From Staphylotrichum longicolle (lineage: Eukaryota > Ascomycota > Sordariomycetes > Sordariales > Chaetomiaceae): DNA of 64,000 nucleotides. A program made the position numbers and the translations under genes. Positions 12,301-23,742 of this stretch are shown here, one piece after another. Every line of letters starts with the position of its first letter. Position 1 is the stretch's first letter. The notes beneath the pieces are model-generated. The model was given only the letters and a program-made list of their open reading frames with translations. It had not been told where the DNA came from and ran no database searches. The stretch lies in the NCBI GenBank assembly GCA_019096155.1, contig JAHCVI010000001.1, positions 5,456,001-5,520,000 on the forward strand. Reading direction: 5' to 3'.

Positions 12301-12430
12301 CGCGATGCAGCCGAGCACTAGCAGCCTCAACCTCGCCAACGGGTTTGGGACAATGCAGCGGCCGTTAGCCGGACCCGGCAGTCACCGTGCCGGTCCGCAG
12401 GAGTGGGAGTGGTTGACAATGAGTCTTTAA
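9301..12430 (+). CDS. nit-2: NIT2/AreA global nitrogen regulator (GATA zinc-finger factor)
   Basis: This is the transcription activator of nitrogen-catabolite genes. It binds HGATAR sites in the nucleus and is restrained by NmrA/NMR. Three exons are 9301-9815, 9932-10286 and 10415-12430 (961 aa). Introns start GTATGT and GTAAGT and end GCAG and ACAG, and the first has a GCTAAC branch site. Family landmarks appear in order: the N-terminal block DPLATQIWKFYARTK with ERMENLTWRMM, then NAPSGIAQLRK and MNLDDFI, then the RKRPANFSP block. One Cys4 GATA finger starts near residue 701 (CTNCFTQTTPLWRR, CNACG) with its basic tail, followed by a long Ser/Ala/Gly-rich region. The extreme C terminus is EWEWLTMSL, the conserved NmrA-contact end of AreA. 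The ATG at 9301 is the first after a long ATG-free leader. Length is in the AreA/NIT2 range (about 880-1040 aa). Confidence 0.95.
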
Positions 12431-13563
12431 TGAGAAGCCCTATCAGAGTTCGGGATGCTCCAGACGCGACAGAGTTTGACAAAGCACTCCCGGGTCACTC
12501 CTGGATTGGAGCCAACGTAACGTGCCTTTTTATCGGACAGCTGTCTGTTTGCTTTTTCGGGTTGAAGAAGGAAGACTAGAAGGGGGTAGGGATGGATGAA
12601 GATTCAAATGATGATACCGAGGGGTTAGAGGCGGGAATCTGAGGTCGGCGCTGGCGCGTGGCATGTTTTTTGTTGATGCGCACCGCTTACTCTGGGCTGG
12701 ACTCGATGGATGATGGGATGAAGAAGGGCCATACACTGCGGCTGGCATACAGGGAAGTGGGCGTTTGTTTTCTTTTTTTCCTTTTTTCCACTTTTCCAGT
12801 TTTTTCATGTTACCAAGTGGTCGATTTCATTCACACCAGCCACGCACGTTCGTTCAGATCACATCTCTGGAGAGGCGGGGTTGGGTGGAAGACGACGAAG
12901 ACGAAGCCAGAGACGGAGACGAGGTGCGAGGTCAGGGCAGACAGATGAGATGATGGGAGGATTTAGTTTGGGCCCTTTTTTAATTTCCCCGCCACATTTT
13001 CTCTCTCGTTTTCTTCTCGGTACATATACACAGTTTCGGGGAAATCTCCTGGTCTTGAGGGGGAACTCTGGCGGGCACTCTAGATGGGGTTGGGGGAGGC
13101 GGCCGGGGGGGGGGGTTGTGGCTGGAAGTAGATGATTGGGATACCCTTCCTTACTTTAGGTTTGAGAGGCTTTTCATGGGACGAGACGGGCGGTGGGTTG
13201 CGCCGCGCGTTTGGTCGTCCGCAGCAAGAGGGGGGATGTGAAGCAGGTCGGGGCGTCGCGCGCTGCTCGTGTTTGTGGTAGATACAATAAGGAAATGGGA
13301 TACCGTTCCAACAAAAGACCGGCGTGCAGAAACGTCGCCCGGGCTTGGTGACAAAGAGACTTGGGAACCGAATCTGTGTTTCAGTCTTAGGGGCTTGTGA
13401 AGAAGTCGCCTTATCTCAACCACATTGAGGGAACATTCAGACTTGGAAGTGCCTTTTGGAGATTATGATATTAGATTGCAGTTGTTTTATGGGTATTCTA
13501 CAGCACGTGGTTCCATCATGTCCGACCCAGAAACAGCACCCCTCGTTGACTCAACACAGCCTC
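12431..13563. other. convergent intergenic region between nit-2 and the Msc7-type gene
   Basis: This is the 3' side of both flanking genes. It holds T-rich tracts (near 12770-12800) and a run of ten G near 13105. No coding frame can be supported. Confidence 0.7.
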
Positions 13564-15534
13564 CTAGCTGTTCTTCAAAATCCCCAACACGCCGCCAATC
13601 TTCCTCGCAAGACCCATCCCATACCCAACCTCCACCACACCTCTCGCAAACCTCCAGCCCTTCTCCTGGTCCATGACAGGGTACCGCATCGGCGGCGGGA
13701 TCCCCGTCCGGATGCCCAGCCACGCCATCCGGTCCTCGCAGACGGCCTTGACGTTGCACAGGCCGCGGAGCCCCTCATCGCCGGCGAACCGCCCGTACCC
13801 GGACCCGGCGATGCCGCCAAAGGGCATCTGCACGGCGTAGGTGGCGCCAAAGTCGTTGACGGCGATCATGCCCGCCTTGATGCCCCGGACGATCTGGGGG
13901 ATGCGCGGGTCCGACTCGGCGCCAAAGACGGAGCTGCCCAGGCCGAAGTCGGGCGCGTTGGCGACCGAGAGGATCGCCTCTGCCGACGCCGCCGGGGCGC
14001 GCATGAGCACCATGACGGGCGCGAAGCACTCCTCGTTGGCGATGGCCATGTCCGGCGTCACGTCGACGAGCAGGGTCGGGGTGAAGTAGTGCCCCTTCGG
14101 GTGGTCCGGGTGGATGAACCGCTTGCCGCCCGCCAGCAGGCGCGCGCCGTGCTGGACGGCGTCTGCGATCAGCGCCTCGAGGCGGGGGAAGGAGGTGTCG
14201 GAGATCATGGCGCCCACGTCGGCGGTGGGGCCGAGGCGGAGAGCACGCACGCGGGGCTCGAGGATGGAGACGAGGCGGTCGTAGATGCCGGGCGCGGCGA
14301 CGATGCGCTCGATGCCGATGCAGTTCTGTCCTGAAGCCTGGAAGGAGCCACGCATGAGGATCTCGACGACGCGGGGGAGGTCGCGCTTGCTGACTGAGTC
14401 GAGCACGATGCACGCGTCTTTGCCGCCCAGCTCGGCTACGACAGGGATAAGGGCTTTGGCGGCTGAAGCGGCTACCTTGTGGCAGACAGGGCGAGAGCCG
14501 ATAAAGGTGATGTGGCTGATTCCCGGGTGTGAAGTGATATGACCTGCTGTCTGCGGCCAGCAGACGAGTGTTTGTACAAGAGCAGGGTCGTGGCCGTGAG
14601 CGACGAGGGCACCGCGGGCGATGTTGGCAAAGTAGGAAGAGCTCCAAGCTGTTTGCTCCGAGACCTTGACCACAATGCCGTTGCCGGAGAACAGTGCGCT
14701 GATGACGGGGCCGATCAAATTGTGGAAGGGGTAGTTCCAGCTGACGAGAGCTGCCACGACACCCAGAGGCTCATAGTAGACCGTGTTGCGCTTGTAAGCC
14801 AGGAGCAGATTTGTCGGCCTCCGGGACGGGCGGAGGGCCTTCTCGCCGTGCTCGATGGTCCATTTGAGCTTTTCCGCTGTCACCAGAACCTCGCCCAGCT
14901 GTGCGTCCACCATGGTTTTGCCGCTGTCCAGACATGCCACGCGGCAGATCTCTTCCTGGTTGTCCAGGACATACTGGAGGATGGAACGGAGGACGGCCCG
15001 TCGCTCGCGGAAAGACGTGGTGGCCCACTTTGTCTGCGCGGCCTGGGCTTGTTCGACGGCTCGGTCAATGGCGTTTGTCGTCGAGGGATTCACAAGGCCG
15101 AGGAGCTGTCCGGTTGCGGGGGCATAGCATTGTACTGCGGTAGAACCCGACACCTGGACATGGCACGGACAGTGTTAGCTGAGTGAACTACCATATGAGG
15201 ACTGGCTAGGAAAAATCGTAGGAATGCGCACCTTGATGGCGGGCTCGTCAAGAATCTCAACCTTCTCGGGCCTCTTGGGTGTTGGGACGGTGTACCGGAT
15301 CGGCTTGTCGTTCTCGCGCACAGCAAGGTAATAGAGGGTCAGGGCGGCCAAGCCCGTCCAGAGAAGCGTCCATGCGAGATTGGGCACGTCGGACAATCTA
15401 TCTGACCCGTCAGCGTTGCCGGCTAGGCCATGTCTGAGTCTCATTGACCTCGCGACTCACCCGACCAAAGTTTGGATCTCTTGGATCGCGACGCGGAGCT
15501 GCTCGAGCAGACTCCCTGCTGCTTCTGCCACCAT
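13564..15534 (-). CDS. msc7: membrane-anchored aldehyde dehydrogenase, Msc7 type
   Basis: This NAD(P)-dependent aldehyde dehydrogenase oxidises aldehydes to acids and belongs to the Msc7 group, named from a yeast meiotic recombination screen; its substrate is not established. Three exons, read from the minus strand, are 15534-15461, 15397-15232 and 15153-13564 (609 aa). Donors are GTGAGT and GTGCGC; acceptors are ATAG and CCAG. The first exon supplies MVAEAAGSLLEQLRVAIQEI. The second encodes one transmembrane helix (NLAWTLLWTGLAALTLYYLA), so the enzyme is membrane tethered, as in yeast Msc7. The catalytic domain shows the SWNYPFHN block, the cofactor region FIGSRPV, the general base in VAELGGKD (about Glu321) and the nucleophile in ASGQNC (about Cys358). 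The EECFAPV block and the PFGG motif near the C terminus are also present. Nothing appears broken. Confidence 0.92.
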
Positions 15535-16499
15535 TGTCGCCGCTCTTGTGTGTCCAAAACAGTCTCAGCGCATTAACGGCGTGAATAAGAACCGTGTTGA
15601 CTTCCGGCGAGCTCGAAACCGCCAGAGAAGCTGAGTGTTGCGAAGACGGAGAAGTCGCCTTGTGCGAAGTGCTGGGAGCTCTGACTTCCAACTCACGCCA
15701 CTTTTTGATGGGCTTGGCTCAGGGGTTTGACAGGGGCAGCCGCAGTGGCCGCAGTGGCCGCAGTGGCCGCAGTGGCCGCAGGGGTTGATGGCCCACATCA
15801 GGAGCAGCCAAGAGACGGAGGGCCTTCCCCACGAAAGCCGGCCCTTGGCGGCTTCCAGAACATCCGTCAAGGGGGAGCCTCGCCCACAACAGCTCCCAAA
15901 CTGAAGCTCCCACGGTGGTCGGACGTTCCTGAGGTGTGGATATGACATCCCCACAACGGAGCACAGCTTCGAGCCCATGACTTTGACGGTCGTGTCACAT
16001 TTGTGCAGTTCTCAACGAAAGTAGGTATATATGCAAAATGACCATCGTACTGTACAGCAACCACGCAAGTTCAAGTCGCTTCTGAACATAAAACCTCCCA
16101 GTTTCGCAAATGCATTCCATCCAAAACGCCGTGTGCCATGGGAAAAAGACAGAGGAAAAACCAAAAGACGAAGAAAGAACGCCGTGCTGTTCACAGCATC
16201 GACAGCAAACCGGGGCGAAAGCCGTTGTGGGCTTGCTCCACCGTTTCCTTCCCGGACACCAACTTTTCCCACACCTCCACTACCAAACCAAGACAGCTAC
16301 CATGGCAACAGTATTCATGCCTATCGCGCCTCTTCTCTCCTGCCTCTTGCTTCGCGGATGCGGATGTGGAAATATCATGCAACCTCCTTCGCGCACGCCC
16401 GCACCACGCGTTTGGGATATCTAACAAGATGGGTAAACAAAACATGAACAGATAGGAAACAAACGACAGCAAAGACCGCTAGGGAAGCCGTGAAAGCCA
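15535..16499. other. intergenic region upstream of the Msc7-type gene
   Basis: It contains the promoter of the Msc7-type gene and the 3' side of the flippase gene. A 9-bp tandem repeat lies near 15741. The small frames across 15565-16472 overlap on both strands and have no family resemblance. Confidence 0.65.
15741..15780 (+). repeat. 9-bp tandem repeat, unit CGCAGTGGC
   Basis: 4.4 perfect copies of the 9-mer lie 207 bp upstream of the Msc7-type ATG. Perfect copies point to recent expansion, so length variation between strains is likely. Confidence 0.85.
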
Positions 16500-19400
16500 T
16501 CATGGGTCAATGCTCTTCTTGGAGAAAGCGGACAGGCCCCGCTTTCTCACCGTGGTGAGGTTGAACCTCCGCTGGCCTGGTAGGCCCTGGGCCGAGTGCG
16601 ACGACTCGATCCTGCTGAGACGGGCAGCCGAAGTGAAATCGTTACTGGCTTCGAAGCTGGGGCGGACGCGGTCCATCGACCGCCGTATCCTGTCGTACGA
16701 CGGCCTGCAGCGGTCGATCGAGGGCCGCGTGGTCGCCCGCTCTGGCTCGACCCCGATCTCGTCCTGCTCCTGCAGTTCGAGCGATGCCCGGCTTTGCATG
16801 ATGTAGGTCGTTCCGTCGCTCCCGTTCTGCCCGCGCGTGTTATGCGTCGCGATTGAGGGCGGGTAGATCGGCGTCTGTCCTCATCCACACTGCGTACTGC
16901 GTGGCTTCGCTTCCGGCTCCGGCCCGACATTTTGCCCGACGATGTCGACGACTTGGCCGAAGCGCCTTCGATACCCTCGGTCGGGCCCGTCGCGGTGCGG
17001 CGGCAGCGGCGGCGTCGGCGTTGGCGAACTGGCCCAACTTGGCCTGCTCCCGGACAATATCCACATCGTAGGGAAACCGCTGCTTCTGAATGCACTTGAC
17101 CACGATACGTGGAAGCAGGCAGATGGTCGGAGTGACGATCAGACACATCCAGAACGTCAACTGCTGGTAGATCTGGGGTGCAGCCTGGTAGAAACCAGCA
17201 GCATACGTGAACGAAGTATACACGCCGGTCCAGAAGAAGATGAAGATGTCGCTGATCGCAACAACCAGAAGCATCAACCAGTCCCACCGGTACGTGTTGA
17301 TCAAGATGTAGGAGTTGATGGTGAGGATGGCCGGGTGCGCAATGTAGCATCCCAACCGTGTGCGCTCCGAGACGTCGAGCCCGTTCCCGGCCGCGCTGGT
17401 GGTGAGAATGACAAAAATGAACGGAATGAAGAAGCTCATGACCGACTGGTAAACGCCGTCAATCATATAAGCCCTACAGGAGTCGTGTTAGCGAGGTTCG
17501 AGCAGTGTGAAGGACAAGTTAGCCGGCGGGGAAACACTCACCAGAACTTGGTTTGAGTCCACTCCTTCCGTTCAATGCCACGCCGATAGAGTTGGGGCAC
17601 CTCCAACGAGACCGTGTCGCTCACGTCCTGGTCCAAGACGCCCATAAGGATAACCGGGACTGACGTGAAGAAGAGGTTGAACATGAGGATGTATGTGTAC
17701 TCGAAGATGTACGACACGTCGAAGTTGCAGAAGATCTGGTACCAGAAGATGGCCCAGGTCCAGACCATGTTCTTGTAGAAGAAGTTGCTAATCGACTCTG
17801 CCAAGCGCCGGTAGGACCATCTGCCATGGACCAGCACCAACCTCTGCAAGAAGCGGAACTGACCGATGCCGTAGTCGGACGACATGACGGCCTGCCGGCC
17901 TTCCACACCAGCGATGCCGACGCCGACGTCGGCCTCCTGGATCATCGCCACGTCGTTCGCCCCGTCTCCAATAGAGAGGGTCATGACGTCGAGGCCGTTC
18001 TTCACCATGGAGACGACGGCGGCCTTCTGTGCGGGGCTGACACGGCAGCAGAGCACAGACTTGCACTGCTTGCACAGAAGCAAAAACTTCTGCTTCAGGG
18101 TGTCGCTGAGAGCCCACCGAAGCGTGAACCCGTCAATAACGAGCGCGTGGGTGGGAGCAGGGGGCTCGTGGTCCTTCTTGGCCTTCTTCAACTCGTCGTC
18201 ACTGCCCGTCATGTGGAACCTTGCCAGGCCAGCGTCGAGCTGCTCTTCGGCCATCGCGAGATACTCTTCTTCGCTCGCCAAGCCAGCATCGTCCTCGTTG
18301 ACCTGCAGCCGAAGGAGATCCATGTCGTTGTTGAGCAGGTTGCAGGAGAAGCCGATATTGATGGCTGTCTCGACCTTGTCGCCCGTGAGCACCCAGAGCT
18401 TGATTCCGGCATCGCCCAAGAGCGCGATCGTATCTGGGACACCGTCTTGGAGACGGTCTTCGATGGCCGTCCCGCCCAACAGGGTGAGGTCCCGCTCGAT
18501 CTTATCGGCCACCTCCTCGAGTTTCTCCTCGCGATTCTCCAGAGCTGTGGCAGCCAGGTCGTGCTCCTTCCTCCACTCACGATACTCTTCCTCCGTGAGC
18601 TCCTTCTCGGCGATGCAGAGGGTTCGAAGACCCTCGACCGCAAACATCTCGAGATGCTTGGCCGTCTCCTGGCGGAGCTCGGCTTGCTCGCCCTTCTTGA
18701 GGCGAGAATAGATGACGCTGTCGGCGCCTTTACAAAAGAGGAGGATCCTGCCGTCGGGCATCCTGACAATCGCGCTCATCCTCTTCCTGCTCGAGTTGAA
18801 CTCGATCGTGTTGAGGACGGCGTAATGCTCATCTCTGCCCATGACGTTCAAGCTGATCCCGTCATTGGCCGAGCCGAGAACCGTGAAACCCATGTCACGC
18901 GCGGTAGCTACCAGCGCCGCCTCATCTGGAGATTGGGCCTTGAACAGCATCTTGGGGGGGTCGCCCGGCTGCTTCTCGGCAATGACGGTATGACAAAGGG
19001 CAAGGACTAGCATGAAATGTTCGTTCGCTTGTTGTTGCTCGGGACCGTTCTTACCCGCGAGGTCTTCGACGAAATCGGGGGCAATAAACGTCAAGTCTTC
19101 GTCGTGGAGATACGGGTTGTCGTGTAGTTCCCGAAGTCCGCGGAGCGCTCTGACCTTGGCCTCGGCAATCTCGGCCTGGATCGTCTTTGCTTCCTGCGCA
19201 ACGTCGATGCCCATTCTCTTGTTCATGCCGGCTTGTGCTTCCGTGTAGGCTTCGCCATAGGGCTGGCCGTTGATCGTTGCTTTCTTGAACTCCATGACGT
19301 TTTGCGTAAGCGTGCCAGTTTTGTCCGAAAAGATGTACTCGATTTGGCCCACATCGTCCGAGATATTCCAAGACTTGGGAATACACGGCTGGTCAATCTT

Positions 19401-21241
19401 GTCGTAGTACATCCCGACATCACTGTAGATGAAGAATGCTTGCAGCGTTCTCACAATCTCAAGCGAGATGTAAAGCGAGATTGGAATCAAGTTCTGGAAG
19501 ACAATGACGGCGGCCCAAAAGGTGATGAAGCCAGTCAAACCGGGCGTCCCTCCAATGGACCCATACTCGAACCAGGCCAGGGACGCGTCCGTCTTTCCCC
19601 AGGTGACGCCGTTGGCGATGGCTGTGATCAGGCAGATGATGAGGAGAATGCCAAAGTTGCAGATGACGCTGAAGTTCAGCTCCCGAGCAATGCGGGCCCG
19701 CTTACTGGGCGTAATGCCGGCATTCATCATGATCTTGGTATCGTGACCGGTGAAGACGACAACGCCAAGAGCCCACTCGGTGTTGCGGAGATTGCAACCA
19801 CGGAGGAGCATGTTGTCAATGCCGATGGGCTCCGACATCTCTCGAGGCTCGGCCTTGGGGTCCCAGGGAACGCGCTGCCGCCACTTGATCGCACCGTTGT
19901 ACTTGTACAGGTTCGGCTGAGGGGCCTCGCTGTCGATCATGAATTGCGCTCGCTCGCAGTCGCGGGCATGCTTGAGCGTCCGGCTGCACCGCAGGGCCGA
20001 TCGGACCTTCAAATTCGTCTCGCCGTCCAAGTTCTTCGTCTCGACGTAGCACGCGCCGTCCGGATCCGAGGTCGCCAGGATGATGATGTCGGCGGGAAGT
20101 TCGTCATCGTTATAGATGCGGACAAAGTCGCCAACCACCAAGTTTTTCCACGCGTCTCTGTGAAACCTCGCCTTGCCAGAAATGGGCACCTGCTCGTTGA
20201 TGACGTCCCCCTTCAAGTTCTGCAAGAGCACCGCCTCGTTGTCCACCGCCGAGGAGATGGTGGGCATGTCGGGATCGCGAGGCAGGGGCGACGGGACAGG
20301 CGTCATCTGGATCTCCTCGTGCGGAGAGCTCATCGAATGGCGAGAGTTTGGCGACGCAGCATGATCCCATGGTGTGACCCTCGTCTCAATCGACATGCGG
20401 GCGTCGGCAGTAGTGAAGATCTCGTGGGACGACTGCGCATCCTTCTTCCACAGTCCTTCAATGGCGTGCCACACTGCGCCAAAGAAGCGGGAATTGGCCT
20501 TCTTGAAGCGTCGCCAGGCCGAAACATTATCATCCTGCACATTAACATTCTCCTTGCCCACCAGCCGATGGACGGGTGCATTGTTGAGCTCGTTGTCGAG
20601 GATGGTCCTTCGGTAGTCTTCGATGGCGTCCTTGATCGCCGTGACGCAAATAATAAATATTAGAGGAACCGCGTTGAGCCCGGGATTAACGCCGCCGAAG
20701 ATGGGGAAAATCTACAATGACATTTGGTCAACTCTCTGCCATCACCGGACACGGGAAGAGGGGTGGGACTCAAGGTGAGACTCACAACTAAGATGACGGT
20801 GAACAGAAAGAAGATGTTGGCAATATTTTGAAACTGGAAGAATAGGTTCTTGGGGATGAAGGAGAGGGGTGTGTATTTGGCGGTCCGGATCTTGTTTCGT
20901 GTGTACTGCTGTATTGGGTTTCCTTCCTCGTCCTGGAGCTCGCGCGGTAAGGGAAGGTTGAAGTACAGCTGCCTCGGCCCCGGGCCATCGCCGTTCTCCT
21001 CCTCGGCGCTGTTGTCGTTATCATCCTTTGGCGCGTCGTCGGCCGGTGGCTGAGAAATGTCGGTTCCTCCAGATGTCCTCTTCTTCTCGCTCGACAAGCC
21101 CCTGTTGTGTTTCCTGCCCCTCAGCGAAAGGCGCTTGAGGGAGCTGCTCTTAACCGTCAGCTTCCGGGTGGCCCACCGGGACCTCTGCATTGAAAGTTCT
21201 GGTCCGACGGCATCTCCCACTTCTCCCTCTGGAGAGGCCAT
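16500..21241 (-). CDS. dnf1: P4-type ATPase (Dnf1/Dnf2-like phospholipid flippase)
   Basis: This ATPase moves aminophospholipids or phosphatidylcholine from the outer to the cytosolic leaflet of plasma and endosomal membranes, normally with a Cdc50/Lem3 subunit. Exons are 21241-20786, 20711-17542 and 17473-16500, with GTGAGT donors and GTAG acceptors; the product is about 1530 aa. Visible motifs are the N-terminal NKIRTAKYTPLSFIPKNLF block, the actuator motif LDGETNLK, the phosphorylation site SDKTGTLT, KGADSVIYSR in the nucleotide domain, and the hinge GDGANDVAMIQEADVG. Transmembrane segments follow through the third exon. The Ser/Arg-rich tail ends RGLSAFSKKSIDP. Between about 17010 and 16870 the tail is read in three successive frames. 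This requires either two single-base deletions in the assembly or a doubtful 100-bp intron (16974-16875). The catalytic core is intact. Confidence 0.93.
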
Positions 21242-23742
21242 GATGGTGGGATTGCGGGCAGTGCCCGATCACCCCAAGCTACCCCCCAGGCTGATCAAGC
21301 TTGGCCCAGTCGCTTTTCCAAGCCGCGAGAACCAGGCTTATTCGACGGGCGGCCGAGTAGGGTGCGGCGCGGTGTCCGCGTCGACTTTAGGACGGGGTTG
21401 TCGTCGGGAGCTGTCTGTGTCGTGAATCGCGCTTCGTCTCGTCCTCTGGCGGACAATGGACAGGAGCTGTGACGGGAGAATGGATAGCAGGCTAGGGCGA
21501 TGCGATAGAGAGAAAACAGGAACAAAAAAATCGAGGGGGAAGTGTTTCGTGATTGACCCTTGGGAGGCTCGTTTGAGCGGTTCAGGGACAGATTCTGATG
21601 CGCGGCGGCGTTGGGAGTTGCTGGCGACAAGCGGGCCGGAAGGGTCGGGGATTTGCAAGGAGCGAGAACGAGAGGACCACGCTAGCGCATGGGGCAAGCT
21701 TGCGCAGTCAGCAAGTCCGCAAAGCTAATCTGGGAACTCCCTGGCGCCGATCGCATGAACGGCGAGCGAAAGGGGCTGGATTGTAGGCGGTTTGAGTCCG
21801 TCCTTTTGGCAGGAAGCAAGGTTCTGGGACGCCTTTCTGCCCCGGGGACAAAAAAGGCCACTCAGCAAAACCGGGGGGAGCCCGCTGGGATGACGGGTCC
21901 CTGAATTGGTCAGCGCTCTGCTCTCATTTCACACAGTACGGTGTCGCGGCACGAAAGTGGGGCGTACGCTTGGTTCTCTCTCGGCTTGGTCTTGGAAACT
22001 TCGGTCGTTGCTCCCAGCCGCGTGCGTTAATATCCTGGACGTTACCTTGGGTGACATGGAACCCTGTCGTTATTTCGTATTTTTCGGTTTCCTCGACATA
22101 CGGATCCGAAGTGCGAGGGCGAGCGACTTGCTCTGCGTGATTGACAGCGATCGAAATCTGGTCCTGCCGCTGACGTCAAGTCGCCAGATGCAGGCGCCCC
22201 CAGCGAAACTGCTTTTCAAAACTTTCCAGAACAGCAATCCCCAACCCGTGGCGATGGAAGAAGACTCTGGTGCACTAGCACATGCATGCGATGCCACAAC
22301 AGGCGGGGTGTTCGGCGGAGACAAGACGGGAGCATCCAATTTGGGATGTTGGCGATCTCGTCACGGACTGAGTAATCCTACCTCCGGCGGGTTTGCAGCC
22401 ATCTGTCCCCGGTTCGGGGTTTGGCTGAAGTCCGGCGGCCGACAGCGACATCCTGGATTGCAGCCCTTCTTCCCCCACGTTGTAGGGCGCTTTTGCATGC
22501 GCCTGGCCACGAGACAAAAATCCTGGCGACTGAAGACTCTGAAGGCGTTTGACATTGTCACCCTAGGGTATCTCTGAAATGCTTTAACACGACAGGGTTG
22601 TCGTCGACGGCCAGCTCGGCATCTTGTGCAGCACCTAAGAGTGCGCATTGCTTACACATCAACGCGCAGCGATGAGATGTGCTCCCGTCCCATCTCCAGT
22701 ACATAGTAATCTCGTAGTAATCAACGGTGGCTCAGAGCACACTGAATGCAAAAGAACGATTGCAAGGTTTAGTGAGGTAGTCTTTCTGCCTGAAGCACTG
22801 CCGGAAGTCGCGGTGCCGTCGACAACGGAGCGTTCTCTGTCAGGGTCGGGGCGGATTAGCGGCGGTGTCGGTCCTGCCGTCAGCGTGACGAACCAGTGAA
22901 ATACTCGGGCTGTGTCTGCTGCTCCCAGTGCTTTGCCTGCCTCAGCCTGCCTCAGAGGATGGAGCGCTGCGCCGTCGTCTCTCATCCAATCGGGAACAGA
23001 ACTGCATGGATGACAGTTGCCCCTTTCCGAGAAGTTTCAGCTCAAACCCGAAAGTGAAGTGTCCAGCCCTAGGAATGCATTGTGCTTGGGTGTGTGCTCA
23101 CAACCCGCGTACGAGCAGAGCCTGCCCTCGCCTCCGATGAAGTCATCGTCAGCAACTCTATAACCCATCGCGATCTTCCAAAGATTTTATGATTAATCAG
23201 GTCGCAGTCTAGGATCCGGAGTTTCAGTATGACCGATCTTTTCCCTGAAGCGCCAAGCCCGGGCCACTGGTTACCCAAGAGATGTCTCTCACATTCCTCA
23301 TTCGGACCGTGTTTGCTCTGCAGAGCAACCTTTGGTAGAGCCGCTGTGTTCTGGCCACGGCAGACCAAGAGCTTAGGAAAGAGAAAAAGAACCCCGCTTT
23401 GCATGTCTCGAGCAAGCAGCACTCTGCAACAGCCCTGAAAGGAGAAGCGGCGAAACAAGCACTGTGCTCCGTGCACCGTTTCAGATATTGGCCAATTTTA
23501 CGCTTCGATGTTCCGTCTTGGCCTGCATTCTTGGGTGGGATGAGCGTTGGGCCCACCACGTATATTACGTAGTACTATGTACTATACGGTATCACGGTCT
23601 CCCGCCGTTGGGCTCCGCCGGCGCCGTCTCGACGCGGGTCAGGTTCCAGAACGACGCGTCGGGTTCAAGCGCCAAGCACAATGAAGTCGACTTCAACATA
23701 CTGAACCACATAATAAGGTGATAATGCCGACTGAATCCCGAC
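21242..23742. other. divergent promoter region (flippase / repair-protein genes)
   Basis: About 2.5 kb shared by two outward-facing genes. The frames here (for example 21906-22577 plus) show no recognisable domain. The 100 bp before 23743 are AT-richer than the surroundings. No RNA gene is seen. Confidence 0.6.

Noticed and set aside
13456..14334. 292-aa plus-strand open frame
   Set aside because: It is antisense to the aldehyde dehydrogenase catalytic region and has an Arg/Asp-rich composition typical of a shadow frame.
16875..16974. 100-bp intron in the flippase tail
   Set aside because: It has GT and AG ends and keeps phase, but lacks a branch site and would remove coding-like sequence; sequence errors explain the frames better.
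17826..19010. 394-aa plus-strand open frame
   Set aside because: It is antisense shadow of the flippase second exon and has no domain of its own.
19233..20663. 476-aa plus-strand open frame
   Set aside because: It is antisense to the flippase core, whose motifs are unmistakable on the minus strand; long antisense frames are common in GC-rich coding DNA.
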